Positions 12,827 to 28,846 of a stretch of DNA of 64,000 bases are shown piece by piece (the first letter of the stretch is position 1; every line of letters begins with the position of its first letter). The notes beneath the pieces are model-generated. The model did not search any database and was not told the origin of the DNA. It saw only the letters and a program-made list of their open reading frames with translations. The translations under genes were made by a program, and so were the position numbers. This DNA is from Onchocerca volvulus (lineage: Eukaryota > Nematoda > Chromadorea > Rhabditida > Onchocercidae), in contig HG738140.1 of assembly GCA_000499405.2 (NCBI GenBank), forward strand, positions 12,117,560-12,181,559, written 5' to 3'.

Positions 12827-15800
12827 ATGAGACAGAGAAGTACCCGTAGAGGAGCAACAAAATCAGCTCCATCTACTGTTTGTTATTGGTAAGCTTTCGA
12901 TGAAACGTCGTATTAAAATATTTTATGGTTAAATTTGTTTAGATTTGAGTTTTTTATTGTTATCATTTGTGTTCCATTTTAAAATTTTACTTTTCATTTA
13001 ATCAAATAAATGAATAAGCAATTTTATACTATTTTGCTGAAAATAATCCCAGAAAAGACGTATTAAAATGATATCTGCATTTAAAAACTTAACATTGTGC
13101 TATTAATATTGTAGCTAGATTTGAAATTTTAGGTAAGAGAAGTAGTGTTGAATAATCAAAAACAGATCTGTTTTGTTTAATTCAGTGAGAAGTAAGCAAA
13201 TTTTTCAGTAATGGTAAACGTGAAGTGGGAACGTTAGAATTGTATTGTGCTAGTTGTCGAAAATGGTTTCATGGACGATGTTTAAAAGACTTGACTGATT
13301 TGTAGGTTTTTCAAATTTTCTAAAAGTAGGAGTGCTATGAGGCATTCCATCATACTGAATTACTATAACTTAAGTTATTTCTTTGTGTCATAGTTATGGA
13401 TTACCATTTATGGTATGCTACATGTTCAATTGTGCTGATTGTAGTCCAACGAAGAAGGAAACATGGACACCGAAACAAGCAAGTAAGAATTGTGCTCTAT
13501 TTAATGATTAAATGCTTCTTATAACCTCGTTTTAGATTCTTGTACAAGCGTACGGCGTTTTATTTTACAAAAAAAATTCCTAATCTTGATTTGAAAAAAA
13601 TTTTAAATTCTTGATCTGAAAAATGATTTATGTATTTTTGAGGCTGCTTATAATCCATTTTTTTAGATTTTGCCCATATGTGTGTAACTGTTCTTGCAAA
13701 TCTAACGCACAATGCACGAACCAAAAGAGCTGATACGGGAAATGAATCGGATGATAATGATCAAAAATTGATATTTCTGGACTTGGAAAATGAAATTATA
13801 CCTTATTTCAATGCACAATGGGAAAATCTGACATCTATGAGTCGTAGGTAATTTTTTTAGAAAATATTTGCAATAAAATCGCCAATACTGCCACCAGCTT
13901 TTTAATTGTAATTATCACAGTATAAAGGTTTGTGAGGATTTATATTGCATTCATTATGTCATTGCATATATTGCAAGGAATTGAGAAGTTTTTCACCCAC
14001 AAAGATTGAGCCTTTTTTTAACCTTGTATAATGGTTAGGGTTTCTAATAAAAGAATAAATACGAACGAAACACGAATATTCGAAAATCACAAAATTTCGA
14101 AGAAATTTCAGCTAAAGTTAGTTTTCTCTCACATTAGACCTGTTTTGCTCCGTTTTGCGACAAATCTGTTGAAGGGTTAAAAATACGTGGCATCAAACGT
14201 TGCAAAAATCCTTGACCAAAGAAACAGATTTATTTGAATCAAGCGATGATGGACGGATATTTGCGTTACGTGAACATGACTTATCGTCAATAGGTCCAGG
14301 TCATGAAGCATTAAAGCAGGTATCCTTTATGAATTACTGGGTATTTAGTAACGTGTAACTGAATTAATGCCATTATTGTCAAGTTCTATAGCAGATTTTA
14401 ACCTATCTTATAGAGTCTTTAAATTCTCAAAAAACTTTAGATCGGTCGAAGTAAACCATCGATTTCAAATTCAGCACGTGATTTGTCTAAAGAGAATTTC
14501 GAGAGATCTAATGATTTAAGCGATGGTCCCAAGACAAGAGGTTCATCCAAAAGACGTAATATTGATCTTCCGAATACTTTCAAAAAGGCGAAACTGTAAG
14601 TTTTTTTAGATTCCAATTTTCAAGATGAATTTCAATTTCTGGAGAAATTAATGTGACCGAAATGATGGGTGAGATATAATAATGTTGACATTTGAATATT
14701 TTCTTGGATTTGAAAGAACAGGACACATGTGTGCCAGGCATGTGTCCTTCGTTATTTTTTGCTTTTAAGAAAGTCGTGTTCATTATTTTATTCTAAGAAA
14801 AAATAGAGTTAGTCCTTTGTAGAAAAATGGAGGAAATACAATTTATAAGATTTTTTATCCTTCCGTTTTACATTTCAGCACCGCTGATTATGCATCTACT
14901 CGAATCACTGGAATTCTCGCACCCATCGATTTTCCTTTTAATCGTGAAGGTTATCGATATTATCTTGTCGAAAAAGACCTTATTGTTCCTAACAGGTGAT
15001 TTTGGACTTGCATGATTAGCTGTTAATCTTGCATTTTTTTCTTTTGATATTTTTCATGAAATTTGGATTATATTTGTGTTGATTTAATTGCAAAGTATTG
15101 TGTTTCTGTGCATAGTTCATCTGCATATTCATCTTACAAACTCTTGCGAGCAATGCTGTATTATATCTTCAAACACTTGTACAAACTTTACAAAAATTTT
15201 TGAATTTCCCGGATTTCAAAACGATTGGTAATGTTGTAATCAGGGATTTTTTCTACTACTTTTTCTGCTGAGGAGCAATTTGAGAAATATAAAGGCTTGA
15301 AATTAATTGTTTTATGTTCCCGTTTAAAGTAATCGTTCAATATGGTAAAATTGATTTCAAAAGAATGAAAAATCAGAAGGCATTTTCCCAAAGTTTATGT
15401 TCCTGAAACTGATGAACTTTTCAGAGACATTTTTGAATTGGAAGAAAGCACATACAATAAGCCAATCCCAGCACATATTTATCGTGTTGTTGTCCATCCA
15501 GTTGTAACTTTATCTCCGAATGATCGTGCTTATCAGGTACCAATCATTTCATGAAAGTTTTTTTTTTTTTTTTATTGAGATTATTATAATATGAAATGCT
15601 AAACTTGATTTTGCATCCTATTAAAAAACTTATCAATATACCAGTAAGATTTTTTCCCTTATAATAAAAGCTGCAAAAATTATGAATAACTTAGTTAAAA
15701 GATGACGACTGCAATCTGTTATTCATATAATGTTTAAAAAATCCATATAATTTTTACTTGATTTGATTTTTCCTTGCATCTCTTTTTTATTTGATTACGA

Positions 15801-17132
15801 TAAATTGCAGATTAGTTTTTTAGTTAAAATTGTCGGAAGATCGATTATCTGTGAGCGGTTTTGAAGGCTACAGCGTCATCCGAGCTACTCATTCTGTATC
15901 CCATGGTACGTGGTATTTTGAAGTGATTTTCACGGCGCAACCACCAGGTTCGCATATAAGGATCGGTTGGAGTCAGGCTGTGGGTAGGTATTTTAAAATC
16001 TTTATTCAAGAATACTCAAAGTAGTTATAATTTATTAAAAATAAAGTACTTTAGTGATTTAGGGCATATTTTCAGCACCGATACAAGCATGTGTTGGCTA
16101 TACACAACTGTCTTATGCTTGGAGAAGTCATAAAGGCACAATATTTCATCAGGCAAAAGTAAGTGATTTAAATGTCAGATCTTAAATTGTTTGTTGTATT
16201 TAAGTGAAAGAATTGATGAATTTTCAAATCATTTACATCAAATTTCAGGGTAAACACTATGCAGATGGTGGTTTTAAAGAAGGCGATGTCTTGGGATGTT
16301 TGATATCTTTGCCACCTTGCCCGGCCGATAAAGAATATGATTTTACTTCTGTAGAAAGTCTACCACCTTCATCCACTTATTTGCCTCCTTCTTACAAAAA
16401 TTTACCTTTAATCAATTTCAAACACCATTATTTTTACGAGGAGAAGGATGATGTATCTGCAGCATTGAAAAATTTGAAGCCGGCGCTTGGAAGCTGGGTT
16501 GGTATTTCACTGATTTGGTCTAGATTCTGAGGATATCTAATTGTCATCGTCGGTTATTTCGATTATCGTTTAATGAAAAAAATCTCATAATTAAAATGCT
16601 GAGTTCTATTTCATATCTTCATACATTTTGACAATAAAACAAAAGTTTTTTTCATCACAACATTCCTTTCATTAGTAAATTTAATTGAAATCAAATCAGC
16701 AGTGATTCTTTTACTCAAATATCACATTTTATTGAGAAGTTGAAGCAATTGAAATTTTTGGTTTTTGTAATCTAGCACTTTGTCATTCTTGGTTTCAGTT
16801 TCATTTAATTGAAATTGGAAGAAATTTGCTTTCAAACTTTTGAGAGAACAATTCTGCAGATTGAATTTTACCGGAATGGCAAGAGTTGTGGAATTGCATT
16901 CAAGGATATCTATGCTGGTTTCTATTATCCTGCAGTGTCATTATTTCAAGGTGCTACAGTTCGATGTAATTTCGGTCCTTCATTTCGGTATTCAGTACCA
17001 CCTGGAGCTCGTGGAATGTGTGAAAGAGTTGGAGAAATGTACATCGAACAAACACTGTCAGACATTTTGTACTTGGTTGAAAACGAAGATGAATTAGCTG
17101 AAGAAGCTGCCAAATGTGTTCGTAATCAGTGA
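12827..17132 (+). CDS. ash-2: ASH-2, core subunit of SET1/MLL histone H3K4 methyltransferase complexes
   Basis: ASH2 pairs with RBBP5 and activates H3K4 methylation in SET1/MLL complexes in the nucleus. Twelve exons, 577 residues, phases consistent: 12827-12888, 13209-13301, 13394-13482, 13667-13847, 14175-14319, 14441-14595, 14879-14995, 15425-15536, 15824-15983, 16076-16158, 16249-16497, 16845-17132. Residues about 20-70 form the atypical Cys-rich PHD-like module (CASCRKWFHGRC, then NCADC), followed by a winged-helix stretch (FAHMCVTVLANLTHN). From residue about 319 to the end is the SPRY domain (LSVSGFEGYSVIRATHSVSH, RIGWSQ, GCVGY-like strand, FYRNGKSCGIAFKDIYAG, NFGPSFRY). Start chosen at the only ATG that opens the frame before the Cys cluster. 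Weak point: the 16497/16845 junction, where donor GTTGGT and acceptor TTGAG are poor. The acceptor before 14175 (TTGAAG) is also off-consensus. Confidence 0.92.
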
Positions 17133-17593
17133 TTTTGTTTAATATGATTTTTGCAATCTGCATTTCCCTTATGCATCTTTTATTTATTAAAAATTCGGAT
17201 ATTATGTTTTTCCTGAATATTGCCAATTTTCTCCAATAAAACAAATTTGTTTTGAATATACCGGAATTTTTTTATTAAAATGTTATGTAATGTGTTTGAT
17301 TAAGCAAAATAAAATAACAATATTATTTTTAATTTGATCTTATTTTTGGTGTTATAAAAGACACTGTCGATATAGCCATTTGGTAGAAGAACAAAAAAGA
17401 AGAGGAAAAAGATGGATAAGAAATGAAGGTATAAATTATAGAGAATGTAGCTGAACTTAATAAACATATCTTTTCGACTCTTATAATGCATTATGTGGCA
17501 GTTTTGGCTGAGGGACCATATTTGAAAGAAAGGATTTGCTAACAATTCAATTTTTTTCAGATTTAAACATTCACCTCCAAGTAGTATTACAGC
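17133..17593. other. Short ash-2 to dhps intergenic spacer with poly(A) and spliced-leader-type signals
   Basis: AATAAA at 17235-17240 follows the ash-2 stop by about 100 bases. TTTTTTTCAG ending at 17560 lies about 33 bases before the dhps ATG and has no upstream coding exon to join, so it is probably a trans-splice acceptor. The roughly 320-base gap between these two signals is in the range of nematode operon spacers. Confidence 0.5.
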
Positions 17594-20389
<2,796 letters not shown>

Positions 20390-21051
20390 ATTATTGCTTG
20401 GATACATTGAGTTTGTGCTCGATTACAAAAGCGATAGGTGATTTTATTTTTATAAGTGACATGTTTCACTTCATTTGTTTATTTCACATAAAATGGGACT
20501 AATTTTACATAATTATTAAAAAGTTTTTTCGAAAATACTCTCTTATTTTAGACGGATCAATTTAATTATGTTTTCTTGACAACTACAGTAGCTTATATGG
20601 TTTCTAATTTTTGCAGTTCTTTTGGTTTTTTTTTTTAGATCGAAATTAAAAATTGATTTTTTTAAAGTCTAGATTGAAAGTTATTTTTCTATACGTTGTT
20701 GCTGTTCGCTTCATTATAATTTAGCTTCTTTTGTCTTAAAAACATTGTTTTATTTCATACTTTTCTGCAACTTGTCTCTCATTTTTCCCTCTGCCCTTCT
20801 CTACGCTATTTTTCCTTCTTTTTTCTTTGTGCTCCTTTCTATTAAATTTCTATTTTTAAAAACTTTCAATTTCTTATTCAAATTCATAAAAAAGCGTTGA
20901 TTTCTGAGCATCTTTTCTCTTGGAATTTGAACCAAAACTAACAGTCATTGATTGGTTGAAGACAATCTTATCTTCTCTTTCTCCTTCTTTCCATGCAAAA
21001 AAAAAAAACAAATTATTGATATCTAGTTTTACTTTTATAAATAGCAGACAT
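20390..21051. other. Intergenic, no gene seen
   Basis: Pyrimidine-rich AT DNA downstream of dhps. A 66-codon frame at 20920-21120 has no motif and overlaps the candidate first exon described next in another frame. I see no conserved element here. Confidence 0.4.
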
Positions 21052-24000
21052 ATGCCGGAAAAGAAAGCTGTAAGTTTTTTTACTTTATGTTTATTTGAAA
21101 CTGTTATGGCAAGTTTTTAGAATCGAAATATTAAAAAAATTTTTCTTACCAGTATGAGAAGCAATGTATGAAATGAAGAATATGTTGTGTAGAACTGGGG
21201 AGAAAAACATGAGTAATTTAGTATTGCTCTGGAATTCTTTCTTCCATATTTTTATATCGTCCATATTCTTTATCATAAAATATACGGAAATCAAATCCCA
21301 GTTATTTTCAAATGAGATGGAAAAGTTCGAAAATGTCATCTTATTTCATCTTTTCAGGCACATGATATAGTAAAATTTTGAATTTGTCCATTCTGAAAAA
21401 TGCTTACGGGCAAATTCTTTTTTGTTTTTGCACCATTCTTTTTTGGTAATGTTTTATCGATAAATCGTTTGGATTTTATTATTAATAATGACTATATGTC
21501 TTTATTATAAAATATTAAAACTGTTTTTATATTACTGTTTTTGTTTTTGTCGTTAATATTTTTCCGTTGTTTAAATAAAAATTTTGTTGAAATCTCCTAG
21601 ATGCCAATAAATGGAAAAGCTCTCTTGAAAATTTGAAATGAACGAACGACTCCAAAAGTGATTGTAGAATAGAGATTATCGACTTTCTGAAATAAACTTA
21701 GATATTCTTGTCATGCAGTCAAAATTGGCGCTACAATCTCATGCAAATAAAGAAAAATATAAGAATATCTGGCAAGAGTGAGGCTATCACAAGAAACATA
21801 AAAACATTAATTAAACATAATTGACAGCAAAAGGATAATCACCAGAAAATGATATTGTTAGCGCCATAGCTTCTCCATAAAATTATCAATCCTACCAAAA
21901 AGAATAAATTCCTTAAAATAAATTTTAAGAATAATTAAATTTCTTTCTTCATTTTTAGATTTTTAAGCATTACTTGAAAACATATTCGATTTTCACTGAA
22001 TATGTGTAATAAATTAAACATTTCTAACGTTTAAAAATTCATTTGATGACTCCATTCCAAACAAGAAAATTTTTTGGTTGATTAATTATATGGAAGAGCT
22101 ATAAGACTATGGTATTAATTTCTGATGATAATTCTTTTACCACCAACGATGTTTAACCATTACATCTGCGCTTATCACATTTCCTATTGCTGTGATAACC
22201 TCATTTTTTCCAAGAATTCTTATCTCTCTCTTTTCTTGCATAAAATTATCGCGCCAGTACTGGCTGGATGTCAAGAATAATTAAGTTCATTAAAAATCAT
22301 CAATAATTTTTTGAATCCTGCAACCACATTTGGAGCCGTATGTTCATTTCAGAATTTCGGAAGAACTTTTTCACCTATTGTCCTCTATAATTGGTGATGT
22401 AGTAGTAAGGTAATCAAATTTATCATATTGACATTACAGGAAGTTATCCAGTTTTGTAGTCCATTATGGTGCCTTTTTTTTTTTTTGAATTCATTCATCT
22501 CGAAAGTTTCTTCAAAATGCAAATTCTGTTTAATTTAAATAACCCACAAATAAAGATTGACTACTCATTATGTTTTCTTTATTCAAGTGAATTTCAAAAA
22601 TCCCGTGTAATATTCACGGCAATCATGGAATGAAATTCGGTCAGATTTCAATTTATTCATATCATTGTCCCTTTCAAATTGATTTATCTGATTTCCTTTG
22701 TACTATATACGTATATCTTTCCAAATTTTCAAAATTGGCGTTAAATTTAATACTGTTTTTCAATCTGAATGAATCATACTTCATCATTGTGAATCATCTT
22801 TCGAGTTTTTTTCTTTTTTTACAATCAATATAATGTCATAATGTTGGACAACTCTTTGCGAATTGTTTAGAAGGATAGAAGGATAAACAGAATCAGGATT
22901 CTTTTTTTTTTTTTTTTCTTTGTTTTGTGAAGACAGTTATGATTCAGATAAGTCGTAAAGAAAATTTGTAGTATTCAGAAGAATCGCATCCTTTTTGAAG
23001 AGGCGGCGGATGCATTTGAACAATTCAAGAACTTCGATTTAAGATATCAAGCAATCATAAAAGAATGGTCAATGGCTAATTGTTTTATATCGAATATCAT
23101 AATTTTGAATAGAAAGAATCTAAACCTTCTAATTGATAGCTGAATTAAGATTTGAGTTATTTAATTCCAAGGAAAGAAATACAAGCAAAAGTAAACATCG
23201 ATTAATGAAAAATATGAAATAATTTAAACTGCCAAATCTCATCCTATATTTCACTACATGATAATACTGATTCAAGACTTGAAAATTCTATTTTTGGTTG
23301 TTAATAATTACTGTAATATGATGTAATAGATATGTCTGTACAGAACAGCAACATTTTTTACAGCCATTGATTGATAATTTGAAAATTTTGAAAAAAGAAT
23401 TGTTATAGAAAACAAGTTTTAAAGAAATGAAACAACAAAAAAAAAAAAAAAAAAAAAAACAAATTTTCTTGCAACAATTAGCACAAATATGACACGAAAA
23501 AAAGTATCAGAAACGAAATAGTTAAGAAATGTATGTAGAATTAATTCAGGACTAAATGATTTAATTAATCAAAAAAAGCTGAACTGAATTTCATTATTTT
23601 TCTTCATTTCAATCCACACAAGGAATAATCATATCTCATTGTTAGTTAAAATATATTTCTCTCGATCATCAAGTCTTTCAGAATATGGGAAAAGTGGAGA
23701 AGAAAAACAGGATGAATGGTGCTGGAAGTTTTGACATGAAAAATTAATTATCTGTGAAGAGAAATTTTTCTGAAGACTTAGAACTTTTTTCTCCTTTTTT
23801 TTTTTTCAAACACTTATTTTCTGTTCAGGTTTCAAGTAAATCAAAGAAGATGCTATTAAGAAAATAAACACTTCATCATTAATGAATGAAATAATATTTA
23901 AAGTAATGATTCTATTTGTGTAGTTATTTAAGTATATATATATATATATATATATATGTTTACTTATTTATTTATCAAGGAAATTTACAAATGAATGGAA

Positions 24001-26242
24001 AAATTGTCCCGAAAAAAGCACGAAAATTGAATAAAATACAAATAAATGTTTATAAATATGCAAAACTCGAAGTTATGAGCATTTTGCCAAATTTTCTCAT
24101 TCAAAAATTCTGCTATTCAGACCATTTAAATAAACACTTCGTTTTTTTTTCACTTTACATCACCAAGTATTACATCATCTCTGATAGGTGGAGTAATCAT
24201 GATTTTGAGACATTAAACTAACAGGATGAATGAATGAATGAATGAATCACAGAATGATCATTTCGAGAGCATCAACTTTCTTCAAGTTTTAGCAAACAAC
24301 GGCAATGAAATTTCTAGCAATAGGAACGAACAATCATAGTAGCTATGTAAATAAGATAAAAAGAAAGCCAGATGGTTTTTTAAATTTTTTAAAACCTGAA
24401 GATATTTAAGAGATACATTAAGCACCAACAAATTCATACAATCTCAACTGCAGAAGAAGAAACTTTTTGTAAACTTGAAATTGTCATTTGTTCTTTTTTT
24501 TTTTGCATCCATCTGCTTGTTAGCATAAGCAGTTCTCGAAAATACTCTTTCGAACAACATCCCATCATTGATAATCCATCACAGATGCTGCGAACATGAA
24601 CTGAACAGTGGACGTTTAACTGTTTCATTTTCATTCCTTCCTTTCTTCTTATCATTTCTGAGAGAAGCATTTATTAAGGTGACAGGCAGGTTATTCAGTT
24701 TCCATCTATCGGTTTCGATAACAACAGATGATGTCACATAAAGTTACCAACAAGCGAATTTTTAATGCAAAGGTATTTCGACTTTCAAAAATTTTTGTTT
24801 CAATAATTCCATTCTTTAATTCCATTTTTTATTATTTCCTATTTTTCTATCTCCTACTTTTCAAATTAAATATCAAATGTTGATAATAAATGGTGTTTGT
24901 TTGCTTTTCTAGTCATTCTACTTCATCCATGTTCAACTTTATTGTTATAACATTATTTATTAATTTTTATTGATCAAATACTTTTTAATCAAATATAAAT
25001 TAATTCTATTCATTAATTTACTACAATGGATTTTGTTATTATGACAACTTAATTCAATAATTATTAATTATATGATCTATTTCAACTATTTTATCTGCAT
25101 TTCAGCATTTATAACATATGTATCATTTTTAACCAAACAAATATTTATATTTTAAAAAAAAAAATCACTTTGTTGTCATTTTTTTTTTTCTAAATTCATT
25201 TCTTCTTCATATTCATAGCCTTTTTTTTTTTGACTTTTTCACACAATGTTCGCCGTTTTATTTATAGCCAATTCAGCATTTATTAATGCGATTTTCGTTT
25301 CTATTTTGCACAATGATTGAAGTGCGTTCATTATCCTATTAGTCATTTTCTAATCTTATCGTTAAGTTTACCAGAATATCGGATAACAAATGAAATTTTC
25401 GAATTAAAAAAAACATCCTTAATCATTACATTTTAACATTTTCTTTTCTGTCAATATGCTCTCTTTCAAAACGAACACAAATGTTTGAATGAGTTATCAT
25501 AAATTTAGAATAATGATTCATATTAGGATTTTTAATTAAATACTTTATCAATCCTCGCATATCAATCATATTTTTAATTGGTTATTTCTTCTTTCTTTTC
25601 AAGCTGACCAGATTTTCTGATTGATCATAGAATGATATTGATTTATCGATTAATTTTTCTTCATTACCAAAATATGTTTAGAATATTTGGTCCGAACTGC
25701 TCATATTTTTTTTTTTTTTTTTTAGAATTCAAAATATGCATATATTCCTATCGATGTAAATGATGAACCAAAACTGATCAGTTACGCTGGACGATATAAG
25801 AAGGTGCTGAAAGCATATTACTTTCAGTTGAAATAAATTCATTAATGTCTTAAATAATAGGTATTACTAAATTATGTTAGTTAATTTTTGATTTTTTAAT
25901 TTCTCATTCAATATTTAATTATTGCTCAATTTTCACAAAGATAATTAATGAAGATAGTTAATACCTTAAGTTCAAATAAATAATTCATAAGTTAGAAAAA
26001 TTTGTTTATCTCGTATAAAAATAAAATTGATCTTATATTTCAAATTATTTCAAAAAGCGGTTTTAAAAATATGACGTAGAAATTTGAAAATGTTTAATTT
26101 AAAAGAAAGAGAATTTGAAACATTCTTCAAATTTCAGAATGAAGGCCGTTCGAGACATAGCTCAGATGAAAGTCAAACAGCGATTTCACATCCTGCAAAT
26201 CAAGATAAAATAGATCGGCCTAATCCGAATTCTAACAGATAA
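21052..26242 (+). CDS. Candidate three-exon small gene, 66 residues, unknown function
   Basis: Three phase-0 exons fit together: 21052-21069 (MPEKKA, donor GTAAGT), 25726-25803 (acceptor T-run plus TTTAG, donor GTGCTG) and 26138-26242 (acceptor ATTTCAG, stop TAA). The product starts MPEKKANSKYAYIPIDVN, is hydrophilic with a lysine/arginine-rich middle (GRYKKNEGRSRHSS), and has no signal peptide or membrane segment. I recognise no family. Intron 1 would be about 4.65 kb, far longer than usual here. Exon 2 ends in phase 0 and could instead splice in frame to the chitin synthase exon at 28847, so exons 1-2 may be an alternative chs 5' end and exon 3 an alternative terminal exon. The bases after codon 65, CAG then ATAAGC, resemble a donor with its first G changed to A. 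Confidence 0.35.
23933..23957. repeat. (TA)n microsatellite
   Basis: About twelve TA units in an AT-rich non-coding stretch. A pure A tract of about 22 bases lies nearby at 23438-23459, and a GAAT run at 24225-24247. Confidence 0.9.
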
Positions 26243-28846
26243 GCATTTCATTAATTAAGCAACGTATGTAAATGGCTCTTTCTCTTTTGCTTCTCAATTT
26301 TCATTTATTTATTTTTTTTTACCATAACATCATAGCCTTTTCCAAAATTCCAAAGGAAATGGATATTTTGATAGGAAAAAAAAATGGTATCACTAGGACT
26401 ATTACTGGCATTGAATCTGATAATCCTGTTTAGGTTCATGTTTATATAATGAGAACTGGAATGAATTAATTTGATTAGAAAAGGAAATAGTCAATGTCAT
26501 TTTTGCTATCAACTAATTAAAAGTTGAAAAATAGTAAATCATATATAATTTAACAGAATTCCGAATAGCGATACAATGGAAAAGAATAACTGGAAGAGTA
26601 TTAAAATAAGAAGTAATTATTCAGATGACTGATTAAAATTTTCAAAAAGAAAAAATTGGACAATTTTGAACGGATAGGAAAGAGGAATAAAGAATATTCA
26701 GTTTTCATTATTCGTTTTAGGAAAATTTCTTTTTCAATAAAACACCACGAAGGTGTCAAAATCAAAATTCGGTGGTAAATTTCACTTTGAATAGCAATTT
26801 TAATGTTTCATTTTAAATTTAATTGTCAATTCGTATCATAAGTAAGATGACAAATGCTACTGATCTGAAAACAAAAATCCAATATTAATTAAATTATGGG
26901 TTGCTAATTAATGAAAACTATTATAAATAAGATGACAAATGATTAACATTTATAGTATGCTCATAGTACTTCATGTAATTGAGCTAATTTTCTCCTAACT
27001 TGTGTCTACCGATGAAGAATAACCGAAAAATGGTCAGGTATATCGATTGGAAGAGTTTTCAATTGAGTTGATTGGTTTTCTATTCTATTAGTCGGAAAAA
27101 AAAAAAAAAACTTGGCAGAAAAATAGTAGAACTAAAGTGAATCTGATTGCCAGTATACGATAAATACGTATAGATATGCTCCTCTATGCTCATAGAATTT
27201 ATTAATAAATAATCATTTCTGCAACTAATTTAAGAAAGTGTCGCTTTTTTGGATTTATAAAAAATAAACATCAGGATGGAAAATTTCAAAAACTTTCGAA
27301 TTTCATTTTCCCAAACATTAGGATGCAAGGCTATTGACGATTCTTTTACTATGAAAATAGTTCAGTGTGTCTCCGAATGTTTAATGAATTTCCTCGTAAA
27401 CGAAGTCTATCATTGATTTTCCGAAATTTGACATCTGAATAGAATATTATGAATATTAAGATCATAAATAGAACTATATTCGAACAAATGGTGGGATGAG
27501 TGATGACAGTAATAAAAAGAAGGACTGTTCCATTGATAAGAATGATTGCGATATTTAGAATTTATCAAAAGTGGCATCATTTTTTATGCGGAAATTTAGC
27601 GATAATAACTTGACATTGATATTTACAGCGATAACGACAATAACAATTAATACAAATAACTTGTTTCCACATTCATTAAAAGTCATATTGCACAAATATT
27701 TTGATAATTAGTTGATAAGCAAAGGAGAAATTATCATTTTAGCTATTCACTCAAAGGTTTTATAAATGTCTCACATAATGAATATCAATTTTCATCATTT
27801 ATCCGAAATAATACTAATCTAATTTACATTCTTTGATATCCATGAACTGTCTATAAGTCCTGAAATAATTCTTGAGAGATAGTAAAATGAAGAAGGAGAT
27901 GATAAGTGAAATTTAAATGAAATATTTGTCATACTTATAATTCAGGTTTCCAAATGTTGCAAATTATCCACGCTATATCAGCGAACACTTACTTATCCAT
28001 TCATTTATTTTTTTTTTTTTGCTTGTTGAAATTTAATCAATGAATCATCCTTCTCCCTAATTCCTGTACATCTTCGAAACATGATTATCATCATTTCATC
28101 ATTATCATTAACAAATAACAAACATCTTGCAAAAAGAAATCTGGATTGAATCCATTTCATCAAATATCTTTTATTTTGCTTTCCAGTTCAAATTCAAATT
28201 TCTCTTTTCTATACTTTTCTCTGGATGATTCAAACTATGAACAAGTTTATCAAGAGAGGAAAAAGTGAGATAAATGAAATGAAAAAATCTGCATTTTGAA
28301 TTAAAATTGGGAAAATAATGATGGAAACTGATCAACTCCTCCTCTTATTACATTTACTGGTTTCTCTTTAAAAGGTTATATCTTAAAAGGAAACGATGAT
28401 AAAAATCTGTTGTAGATGAAATGACTTGTTATCAAGGTAACTTATCCCATTCCTTATCATTACTGAACAATAACTACCATTGCCACTGTTATTACCATTC
28501 TCAGAACAATAACTCATGTCACAATTATCATTGGTATTACCGCTATTTACTGTTATTTTGAATATTTCTCACCTCTATTCAAATCTAATGAAATTTTGAG
28601 TTCCTGTATAGATAGCATCGATGATTGTTTGATAAATTGTTTTCAGAGGAATCAAATTGATTCATGACAAAATATCGACAACAAGATTAATCTGTGCAAT
28701 TTAAGTTCTGTTTAAAAAGTAAATGAAATAGTTGCTTTATATGATAAGTAAAGATGTGATGTGTGAAATAGTACGTGAAATACGTGAATCAATTAATTTG
28801 TCAAATGTTACATATTCACTTCATAATTATTAAAGCTTCATTTGAG
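26243..28846. other. Gene-poor region upstream of chitin synthase
   Basis: About 2.6 kb of AT-rich DNA without any exon I can support on either strand. It probably holds the promoter and 5' UTR of the chitin synthase gene and possibly non-coding first exons. A poly-A tract lies at about 27098-27111 and a T tract at about 28009-28020. Confidence 0.4.

Noticed and set aside
24434..24670. 78-codon minus-strand frame (cysteine and methionine rich)
   Set aside because: Includes a homopolymer-derived lysine run, has no acceptor-linked partner and resembles nothing I know.
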